A DNA stretch of 49,004 bases from Pseudomonadota bacterium (lineage in GTDB: Bacteria; Pseudomonadota; Alphaproteobacteria; Sphingomonadales; Sphingomonadaceae): contig JAFABD010000177.1 in NCBI GenBank assembly GCA_023426225.1, positions 1 to 49,004 of the forward strand, read 5' to 3'. This document shows, piece by piece, positions 25,873 to 32,496 of this stretch. The first letter of the stretch is position 1; each line of letters opens with the position of its first letter. The notes under the pieces are model-generated. The model was not told the DNA's origin, did not search any database, and saw only the letters and a list, made by a program, of their open reading frames with translations. The position numbers were made by a program, and so were the translations under genes.

Positions 25873-26531
25873 GCGGGGCGCCCCTCAACGGCCTTGCGGA
25901 ACGCATCGACCAGTGGCGCGACCTCGGTCGCGCGCGTCTTGAAGGCAGCACGGTTGACGATCAGCCGGCTGGTGACCTGGGCGATCACTTCCACTTCGAC
26001 GAGACCGTTTTCCTTTAGCGTGCGGCCCGACGAGACGAGGTCGACGATCCGTGGCGCAAGACCGAGTACCGGCGCCAGTTCCATCGCGCCGTTGAGCTTG
26101 ACGCATTCGGCCTGGACGCCGCGCGCTTCGAAATGGGCGCGGGTAATGTGAGGATATTTGGTGGCGACGCGGACATGGCTCCAGCCGCGCGGATCGTCCT
26201 TGGCGGCCATGTCGACCGGCTCGGCGACCGAAATGCGACAATGGCCGATGCCCAGATCGACCGGCGCATAAAGCTCGGAATAGTCGAATTCGGCAAGCAC
26301 GTCGGAGCCGACGATGCCGAGCTGTGCGGCGCCATGCGCGACGAAGGTCGCGACGTCGAAGGCGCGTACCCGGATCAGGTCGATCGCGGGATGGTTGGTG
26401 TGGAAACGCAGCGCGCGGCTGCCCGGGTCCGAAAACGCGGCTTCAGGCACGATCCCGACCTGGGCGAGCAGCGGCAGCGCCTCGTCGAGGATGCGCCCCT
26501 TGGGGACGGCGAGGATAAGCGGTTCTTGCAT
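25869..26531 (-). CDS. hisG: ATP phosphoribosyltransferase, short form
   Basis: HisG joins ATP and PRPP in the first, feedback-regulated step of histidine synthesis. The ATG at 26531 (MQEPLILAVPKGRILDEALP) gives 220 residues. This short form lacks the C-terminal regulatory domain and normally needs the HisZ partner, which is not in this window. LGIVGSDVLAEFDYS and DLVSSGRTLKENGLVEV are conserved substrate segments. The longer frame up to 26663 covers only the intergenic leader. Its stop overlaps the hisD start. Confidence 0.95.
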   Translation of the reverse strand: MQEPLILAVPKGRILDEALPLLAQVGIVPEAAFSDPGSRALRFHTNHPAIDLIRVRAFDVATFVAHGAAQLGIVGSDVLAEFDYSELYAPVDLGIGHCRISVAEPVDMAAKDDPRGWSHVRVATKYPHITRAHFEARGVQAECVKLNGAMELAPVLGLAPRIVDLVSSGRTLKENGLVEVEVIAQVTSRLIVNRAAFKTRATEVAPLVDAFRKAVEGRPA

Positions 26532-26707
26532 GCGAGTCGGGGGCTTTACCGGCGGGGGGAGTGCCGCGCAACCGACCGGGAGGACATTCCCGCGCATCCG
26601 GCGCGGAGCAGCGTCGGAGTCGATTGCCGCTGGCAACCGCGAAAGCCGGGTGCGACAAGGCATGACGAAGCGGTGACCGGTCGTGGCGCCGAACCGGAGT
26701 GTTGCCG

Positions 26708-27790
26708 ATGGCCGATGAAGCCGCCAATCGCGAAGCCTTTCGAATCCAGGCAGATTATTGCGCGGCGATGGATGCGCCGATCACGGCGCGGGTCTGTCGC
26801 GTGCTGGGAAAATGTCTCGACCGCGCAACCGAGACGGGGCGGCGCGTGCTCGATTGGCCCGGCGAGCCGGTGGCGGACGCACTGGTGCTGCGCCTGGTGG
26901 GCGGGCTGCACGCCCTGCATCGGCGCGACGTGCCCGAACTGCGATATGTGTTCACCGGTCGAATCGACGATCCCGAGCATGTCGCGACAGCACTGGTGCA
27001 TGCGATCGCACGTTATGATGCCGAACTGGTCCCCTGGCTCTATGGGCCGCCGCAGACGAACGAGGCCGGGCGATCGGCCGGGTTGATGACAGGCATCCTG
27101 CATCTGGCGGCTCGCTACGGCCCGCGCGTCGAGATAATGGAGATCGGGTCGAGCGGCGGGTTGAACCTGTTGATCGGCGACTATGGTTTCGATCTGGGCG
27201 GCGTCGCCGTCGGTCCGGCCGAAGCGCCGGTGCGGATCGTTCCCGAATGGCGGGGCGCGCCGCCGCCCGATGTCCCGGTGACGGTGGTCGATGCGCGCGG
27301 TGTCGATCGCAATCCGCTGGACCTTGGCGGTGCGCGCGATGCCGAGCGGCTTCAGGCCTATTGCTGGGTCGACCATCGCGAACGCGTCGAGCGGCTGGCG
27401 CACACCATCGCCATGGTTCGCGCGCGCGGCGTCCAGCTCGATCGCGGCGATGCCGCCGACTGGCTCGAGGCGCAGCTCGATCGCCCCCAGGACGAGGGCG
27501 TGACGCGGGTGCTGATGCATTCGGTCGTCTGGCAGTATCTCCCCGAAGCGACGCAGCAGCGGATCGCCGCTGCGATGCAGCGGGCCGGTGCACGTGCCAC
27601 GCGCGCGCGGCCGCTCGGCTGGGTGATGATGGAGCCCAATCGCGATCAGCATCGGCACGAGGTGCGGGTTCGCGGCTGGCCCGGCGAAACGCCGATGCAG
27701 CTCGTCGCTACCACGCACGCCCATGGCGCCTGGGTAGAGGGACTGACGCCGCCCTATCCGACACGGCCCTATGTGATGCGCGCCTATTGA
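26708..27790 (+). CDS. DUF2332-family protein
   Basis: This 360-residue soluble protein starts MADEAANREAFRIQADYC; GGAG eight bases upstream supports this ATG. The N-terminal half is helical (ALVLRLVGGLHALHRRDVPEL). A middle region, YGPRVEIMEIGSSGGLNLLIGDYGF, has a glycine-rich loop after a strand that resembles a Rossmann/methyltransferase-like nucleotide site. ETPMQLVATTHAHGAWVEGL is near the end. This is the DUF2332 pattern, whose function I do not know. It is divergent from hisG across a 176-bp gap in which I see no clear riboswitch or terminator. Confidence 0.85.
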   Translation: MADEAANREAFRIQADYCAAMDAPITARVCRVLGKCLDRATETGRRVLDWPGEPVADALVLRLVGGLHALHRRDVPELRYVFTGRIDDPEHVATALVHAIARYDAELVPWLYGPPQTNEAGRSAGLMTGILHLAARYGPRVEIMEIGSSGGLNLLIGDYGFDLGGVAVGPAEAPVRIVPEWRGAPPPDVPVTVVDARGVDRNPLDLGGARDAERLQAYCWVDHRERVERLAHTIAMVRARGVQLDRGDAADWLEAQLDRPQDEGVTRVLMHSVVWQYLPEATQQRIAAAMQRAGARATRARPLGWVMMEPNRDQHRHEVRVRGWPGETPMQLVATTHAHGAWVEGLTPPYPTRPYVMRAY

Positions 27791-27808
27791 GCGGGCGCGC
27801 GGGACGCG

Positions 27809-28711
27809 TCAGCTTGCGGTCCGCGACAGCCAGGCGAGCAGCGCGGCATTGACGGCCTCGGGCGCTTCCCAGGGCACGAAATGCCCGGCTTCCTCGATCT
27901 TGACGAGCGTATAGTCCGGAACGAGCTGTTCGAGCCCGTCGAGCAGGCAGGGCAGCAACCCGCGGTCGCGCATGCCCCAGATCACCAGCGTGGGTTGCGG
28001 GGTGAAGGGAAATGGGCCGTCGATCCACTCCGGTCGCTCGACCGCCTCGTCCATCGCGGGCACGATCAGCCCGGTCGCGCGATACCAGTTGAGCATCGGC
28101 GTCATTCCGCCGGGCTGCGACCATTGCGCGAGATAGATCGCCTTTTCGGCCGGATCGGGCTCGCTGGCGAGGTGGCGGACGAACAGCCCCTGAAAGAAGG
28201 TCTCGAGGCCGGAACCGTGCAGCGCCGAGTCGATCGAGGGATCGCGGAACAGGCGGATATACTGGCTTGCCTCGCGCTGGCCGGCATCGTCGATCAGCTT
28301 GCGCTGGAAAACCTGGGGATGCGGCGCATTGAGGATCACCAGCCGCGACACCCGCGCGGGGTTTTGCAGCGCCGCCATCCACGCGATCGCGCCGCCCCAA
28401 TCGTGGCCGACCAGCGTGAAACGATCGACGCCCAGGGCATCGGCAAGCGCGAACAGGTCGGCGGCGATCATCTCCGGGCGATAGGCGTCGACGCCTTCCG
28501 GGCGCGAGGAGGCGGCAAAACCACGCTGATCGGGGGCGATCACATAATGATCGCGTGCCAATTCCGGAATCTGATGACGCCAGGTGCGGTGCGATTCGGG
28601 AAAGCCATGGAGCAGCACGATCGGCGGATTGTTCGGATCCCCCGCGATTGCGGTGTTGAGCGTGACGCCCGTGGGAAGATCAATCGCGCGCTCGGTCCAG
28701 CCTGTCGTCAT
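27809..28711 (-). CDS. Alpha/beta hydrolase, epoxide hydrolase-like
   Basis: The ATG at 28711 follows a strong GGGGGAGGAACCG ribosome site, giving 300 residues. The fold marks are VLLHGFPESHRTWRHQ (HGxP oxyanion motif), the nucleophile elbow VGHDWGGAIAW with aspartate as nucleophile, and EEAGHFVPWEAPEAVN with the catalytic histidine. An aspartate nucleophile points to epoxide hydrolase or haloacid/fluoroacetate dehalogenase rather than an esterase. Substrate is unknown. It converges with the DUF2332 gene. Confidence 0.88.
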   Translation of the reverse strand: MTTGWTERAIDLPTGVTLNTAIAGDPNNPPIVLLHGFPESHRTWRHQIPELARDHYVIAPDQRGFAASSRPEGVDAYRPEMIAADLFALADALGVDRFTLVGHDWGGAIAWMAALQNPARVSRLVILNAPHPQVFQRKLIDDAGQREASQYIRLFRDPSIDSALHGSGLETFFQGLFVRHLASEPDPAEKAIYLAQWSQPGGMTPMLNWYRATGLIVPAMDEAVERPEWIDGPFPFTPQPTLVIWGMRDRGLLPCLLDGLEQLVPDYTLVKIEEAGHFVPWEAPEAVNAALLAWLSRTAS

Positions 28712-28782
28712 CGGTTCCTCCCCCATTTTGCCTTTTCCGGCAGCCTAGCACGCGATGCGCGCGCGCCAAGGGGGCGATGCGA

Positions 28783-29685
28783 TCAGGGATAGCTGACCGT
28801 CTTTGGGATCTCCGGAATCTCGATCCGCTCCTCCGCATCGTCGGGCACGACGGGAAAGCGGCGGGCCTTCCAGTCGGCGCGGGCCTGTTCGATGCGCTCG
28901 GGCCGCGACGAGACGAAGTTCCACCAGACGTGGCGCACCGTGGAGAACGCCTCGCCGCCGCAGAGCATCACGCGGCCGCCCTGCTCCGAACGCAGCGTCG
29001 CGGAGGTGCCGGGACGCAGGACATAGAGACGCATCGGTTCGAGTGGCATGCCGTCGAGCGTGGCGTCCCCGATTGCGAGGTAAAGCCCGCGCTCATCGGC
29101 CTCGGCGTCCACCGGAATCGCGCCGGCGGGTGCGAGCGCGATATCGGCATAGATGGTGTGGGCGTGGGTGGTGGTCGGCGCAGCGGCGCCCCACAAGGCA
29201 CCCATCACGACGCGTGCCTCCACCCCATGATCGCGGATCACCGGCAGGTCGTCGGCGCCGACATGTTCGAACGCCGGCGGGCATTCCTCGACGGCTTCGG
29301 GCAGCGCGAGCCAGGTCTGAATGCCCGAAAGCACCACGCCGGGGCCGCGAAGCGCGGCCGGGCTGCGTTCCGAATGGACGATGCCATGGCCTGCGGTCAT
29401 CAGGTTGACCGCCCCGGGCGTGATCGTCGCAAAGGTGCCGAGCGAATCGCGATGGTCGATCGCGCCTTCGAACAGATAGGTGACGGTCGCCAGGTTGATG
29501 TGCGGATGTGGGCGGACATCGATGCCGTGCCCCGGATCGAGATGCGCCGGCCCCATCTGGTCAAAGAAGATGAAGGGACCGACCATGGTGCGGTCGCGCG
29601 CGGGCAAGGTGCGGTTGACGCGAAAGCCGCCCAGATTGTGCGTCACCGGCGTCAGCGTCTGGAGAATCGGACTTTCGGACGTCAT
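28783..29685 (-). CDS. Pirin-family protein
   Basis: Pirins are bicupin proteins that bind a metal; some have quercetinase activity and some act as regulators. The 300-residue protein carries RPHPHINLATVTYLFEG and MTAGHGIVHSE, which supply the three histidines and the glutamate of the pirin metal site, followed by a second cupin domain. It ends after PEIPKTVSYP. The start overlaps the Nudix stop (ATGA), so it is the third gene of a bolA-Nudix-pirin operon. Confidence 0.93.
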   Translation of the reverse strand: MTSESPILQTLTPVTHNLGGFRVNRTLPARDRTMVGPFIFFDQMGPAHLDPGHGIDVRPHPHINLATVTYLFEGAIDHRDSLGTFATITPGAVNLMTAGHGIVHSERSPAALRGPGVVLSGIQTWLALPEAVEECPPAFEHVGADDLPVIRDHGVEARVVMGALWGAAAPTTTHAHTIYADIALAPAGAIPVDAEADERGLYLAIGDATLDGMPLEPMRLYVLRPGTSATLRSEQGGRVMLCGGEAFSTVRHVWWNFVSSRPERIEQARADWKARRFPVVPDDAEERIEIPEIPKTVSYP

Positions 29686-30125
29686 GGCAGGGGCTCCGGC
29701 AGGGCAAGGAGGTCGATCAGGTCTTCGGGAAAGATGGCTTCGTCATGTGCGGCGATGTCGGCCGCGGTGAACCAGCGCCATTGCTGCATCACGCGCCGCT
29801 CGAGCGCGGTATGGCCGTCGCATGCGATATCGGGTGCGACGGCGCGCACGCGGAAATAGCGTTCGTCGGCATCGACCGGATCGCCCTCGATCGTCACGAA
29901 CTGGACGACGCGACGCGCCACCTCCGGCCCTGGATCGGCGTCGATTCCGGTTTCCTCGATCAGTTCGCGGCGTGCGGCTTCGGCATAGCTCTCGCCCGGT
30001 TCCAGCGCGCCGCCCGGCGTGCACCAGAAGGGCGGGCGGTCCGCAACCACGAAACGGAAGAGCAGCACCCGTCCCGCATCGTCGACCAGCAGGATGCGCG
30101 CCGCGGGCCGGGCGCGGCGGATCAT
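29682..30125 (-). CDS. Nudix hydrolase
   Basis: The ATG at 30125 sits inside the bolA stop (ATGA) and gives 147 residues. The Nudix box is complete: GGALEPGESYAEAARRELIE followed by ETGI, matching GX5EX7REUXEEXGU. Nudix enzymes hydrolyse nucleoside diphosphates linked to another moiety. The N-terminal ARILLVDDAGRVLLFRFVV is a typical first strand pair. The specific substrate cannot be predicted. It is tightly coupled to bolA and pirin genes. Confidence 0.92.
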   Translation of the reverse strand: MIRRARPAARILLVDDAGRVLLFRFVVADRPPFWCTPGGALEPGESYAEAARRELIEETGIDADPGPEVARRVVQFVTIEGDPVDADERYFRVRAVAPDIACDGHTALERRVMQQWRWFTAADIAAHDEAIFPEDLIDLLALPEPLP

Positions 30126-30409
30126 GCCTCGCCCGGCGCGACGGCGCGGATGGCGAGCGCGTGGATGCGATCGGCGAGCAGATCGGCGAGCGCACGATTG
30201 ACGCGCCGCTGGCGTTCGACGCGGGACAGCCCGTCGAAGACGGCGCTTTCGATCAGCACCGTGAAATGGCTTTCGCCGCTGCCGTCGTGCCCGGCATGGC
30301 CGCGATGCCGCGCGCTGTCGTTGATGACTTCGAGGCGCGAAGGGGCAAGGGCTTCGGTCAGGCGGGCCGCGATCTGGTCGGCCATTGGGCTGGTGGCGAG
30401 GTCGGTCAT
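30122..30409 (-). CDS. bolA: BolA-family protein
   Basis: BolA-type proteins pair with monothiol glutaredoxins, bind or transfer [2Fe-2S] clusters and can act as regulators. The 95-residue sequence has the class-II KH-like fold, with EVINDSARHRGHAGH, ESHFTVLIESAVFDGLSRVERQRRVN, a helix, and HALAIRAVAPG. The histidine after RV-N/R positions is usual. A methionine at residue 9 is an alternative start. It is divergent from the DnaJ-domain gene with only 35 bp between starts. Confidence 0.92.
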   Translation of the reverse strand: MTDLATSPMADQIAARLTEALAPSRLEVINDSARHRGHAGHDGSGESHFTVLIESAVFDGLSRVERQRRVNRALADLLADRIHALAIRAVAPGEA

Positions 30410-30414
30410 CGCGA

Positions 30415-30422
30415 CTATATAG
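30415..30422. promoter_or_regulatory. Palindromic CTATATAG box between bolA and the DnaJ-domain gene
   Basis: CTATATAG is the only AT-rich element in the 35-bp space between the divergent starts and could serve as a -10 box in either direction. For bolA it would lie only 6 bp from the ATG, implying a nearly leaderless mRNA. No convincing -35 is seen for either side. Confidence 0.3.
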
Positions 30423-30444
30423 GCGTTTTGGAAAAGGGAGTCCC

Positions 30445-31059
30445 GTGGCGAGTAGCCAACCGAAGAAAGACCGGCCGCACACGCGGTTCCACGGCCGGGT
30501 GGAAGCGGATGGTCGTTTGTGTGCGGAAGCCGGATGCGGTGCGCCGGGCGAGTTTCGCGCGCCGATGCCGGGCAATGCGGCGCGCGCCGGCGACGGGCCG
30601 GGCGCCTATCGCTGGCTGTGCCTCGACCATGTCCGCGCGTTCAATTCGGGTTATAACTATTTCGCCGGCATGACCCCCGATGAGATTCACGAGGCGCAGC
30701 GGCCCTATGCAGGGTGGGAGCGCGAGAGTCGCGCCTTCACCGCGACGGGCGGCGCCGATGCGCCGCCGCGCTGGGCCGACTTTGCCGATCCGCTCGACGC
30801 GATCGGCGCGCGGTTCCGGCGCGCCCGGCCCGCGGCCGAGCGCAAGGACGGCAAGCCCCTGTCGGGCCGTGACCGGGAAGCGCTCCGGACGCTGGAACTC
30901 GAGGTCGACGCCGATCGCACGGCGCTGCGCCGCCGCTATTCGGAGCTCGTCCGCCGCTATCACCCCGACCGCAACGGTGGCGACCGGACGCACGAGGCCC
31001 GGCTGCGCGCGGTGATCGAGGCGTATCAGCAGCTCAAGGGGGCGCCCGCCTTCGCCTGA
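30445..31059 (+). CDS. J-domain (DnaJ-like) protein with C-terminal HPD motif
   Basis: The GTG at 30445, after AAAAGGGAG, gives 204 residues. J-domains stimulate DnaK ATPase through HPD. Here the J-domain is at the C-terminus (about 150-200): RDREALRTLELEVD, DRTALRRRYSELVRRYHPDRNGG, then a helix to the end. The N-terminal 120 residues are a different domain with DGRLCAEAGCGAPGEFRAP and CLDHVRAFNSGYNYF; three cysteines may form a metal site, uncertain. The C-terminal position is unlike DnaJ or CbpA but is known in small co-chaperones. It converges with the dioxygenase gene (27 bp). Confidence 0.88.
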   Translation: MASSQPKKDRPHTRFHGRVEADGRLCAEAGCGAPGEFRAPMPGNAARAGDGPGAYRWLCLDHVRAFNSGYNYFAGMTPDEIHEAQRPYAGWERESRAFTATGGADAPPRWADFADPLDAIGARFRRARPAAERKDGKPLSGRDREALRTLELEVDADRTALRRRYSELVRRYHPDRNGGDRTHEARLRAVIEAYQQLKGAPAFA

Positions 31060-31086
31060 TCCGGGCGGGGGCGCTCCCCCTTGCGG

Positions 31087-31770
31087 TCAGGCGTCGGCCC
31101 AGCGGCGCAGCAGATTGTGGTAGTTGTGGGTGAGCGCGACCACCGAGGGATCGCCCTGGCCCAACTGGCCGGCAAGCCGCTGGATCGTCTGGTCGAGCTC
31201 GAACAACAGGCGCCGCTCGCCGTCGTCGCGGATCATCGACTGCATCCAGAAGAAGCTCGCGACGCGCCGCCCGCGTGTCACCGGCTCGACGCGGTGGAGG
31301 CTGGACGAGGGGTAGAGGACCGCGTGTCCCGCAGGCAGCTTGACGCTCTGTTCGCCGAACTGTTCCTCGATCCGCAGTTCGCCGCCGTCATAGGCTTGAG
31401 GGTCTTCGAGAAACACCGTCATCGACAGGTCCGAGCGGATGCGGAAGTCGCTCCCCCGCTTGATCCGGATTGCGTTGTCGACATGCGTGCCGAAGGTCTG
31501 CCCCTCGCCATAACGGTTGAACAGCGGCGGGAAGACCTTGAGCGGCAGCGCGGCGGCGACGAACAGCGCCGATCGCGCCAGCGCGTCAAGAATGATGGCG
31601 CCGGCCTGGCCGTGAGCCGGGCTGCCTTCGGGCAACTGCTCGTTGTTCTTGGCGAGCGCCGACTGGCTGCCCGACGTGACGTTGCCATCGACCCATTCGG
31701 CCGCATCAATGATCGCGCGGATGCGCGCGAGCTCTTCAATGGTCAGAAGGTCGGGGATCGCAATCAGCAT
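31087..31770 (-). CDS. piuC: Fe(II)/2-oxoglutarate-dependent PKHD-type hydroxylase (PiuC/YbiX family)
   Basis: This 227-residue oxygenase has the iron site His-x-Asp in TFGTHVDNAIR and the distal His in SSSLHRVEPVTRGRR, whose arginine binds 2-oxoglutarate. The start follows AAGGAATGACC. Homologues named PiuC or YbiX lie beside catecholate-siderophore receptors (fiu/piuA). Here, too, it follows a TonB receptor and a Sel1 protein; the Sel1 gene overlaps its start by 7 bp. Its substrate is unknown, although a siderophore-processing role is often assumed. Confidence 0.92.
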   Translation of the reverse strand: MLIAIPDLLTIEELARIRAIIDAAEWVDGNVTSGSQSALAKNNEQLPEGSPAHGQAGAIILDALARSALFVAAALPLKVFPPLFNRYGEGQTFGTHVDNAIRIKRGSDFRIRSDLSMTVFLEDPQAYDGGELRIEEQFGEQSVKLPAGHAVLYPSSSLHRVEPVTRGRRVASFFWMQSMIRDDGERRLLFELDQTIQRLAGQLGQGDPSVVALTHNYHNLLRRWADA

Positions 31771-32492
31771 GTGGTCATTCCTTTTTCCAGCGACGTCGGC
31801 CCTTCGGCGCGAAGGCGCGGAAAGGGGCAGCCGGCGAGCCATTGGCGAACTTTGTCCAGAAAGGCGGGCGTCGCGGTGGCCGCGCAGCGTGACAGCCATT
31901 CGAGCGCAGCATCGTCGTCGCCGTCCTCGGCCAGCATCCGCGCATGATTGAACGCGCCGCGGAAATCCCCGCCCGCTGCAGCCTGGGCGTAACAGCGGGC
32001 CGCCTGCGCGCGATCGCGCGGCACGACCCAGCCGTCCTCGTGGAAGCTGCCGACATAGTTGAGCGCCTTGGCATTGCCCAGCCCGGCAGCCCTTTCGAAC
32101 CACGCGAGCGCCGCGGCCTTGTCCTCCGGTACCCCGGTGCCGAGCGCGAGTGACGTGGCATAGTTGTACATGCCCCAGTCGAGCCCGCGTTCGGCGGCGA
32201 CGCGGAAACATTCGGCCGCGCGGGCCTTGTCGATGGAGATGCCCCAGCCGAGATCGTAGCAGCGCCCGAGCATGTTGAGCGCCATCAGATGCCCCTGGCG
32301 CGCGGCGCGCGTGAACCATTCGAACGCCGCGGTCGCGTCGCCGCGGTCGAGCAGCATCTGCGCCCACACTGCCTGGGCCTCGGCCACACCCGCTTCCGCA
32401 CCGCGTTCAATGAGCGCCGCCCGCTCTGCCGGTGAGCCGGCAAGGCGGGCGGCGACCTCGTCGGGCGACAGCGGATCGAGGCTGTCCGCCAT
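31764..32492 (-). CDS. Sel1-repeat (TPR-like) protein
   Basis: The 242-residue protein (start MADSLDPLSPDEVAARL, at 32492) is built from about five Sel1-type helical repeats such as GHLMALNMLGRCYDLGWGIS, DWGMYNYATSLALGTGVP and NAKALNYVGSFHEDGW. Such repeats bind other proteins. I see no signal peptide, so it is probably cytoplasmic. It starts 4 bp after the receptor stop and ends inside the dioxygenase start. Its gene order matches the piuA-Sel1-piuC grouping I recall from Pseudomonas. Its partner is unknown. Confidence 0.88.
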   Translation of the reverse strand: MADSLDPLSPDEVAARLAGSPAERAALIERGAEAGVAEAQAVWAQMLLDRGDATAAFEWFTRAARQGHLMALNMLGRCYDLGWGISIDKARAAECFRVAAERGLDWGMYNYATSLALGTGVPEDKAAALAWFERAAGLGNAKALNYVGSFHEDGWVVPRDRAQAARCYAQAAAGGDFRGAFNHARMLAEDGDDDAALEWLSRCAATATPAFLDKVRQWLAGCPFPRLRAEGPTSLEKGMTTC

Positions 32493-32496
32493 CGGA

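Noticed and set aside
26532..26707. Possible his leader or riboswitch between hisG and the DUF2332 gene
   Set aside because: No run of His codons, no terminator/antiterminator pair and no known riboswitch pattern can be seen.
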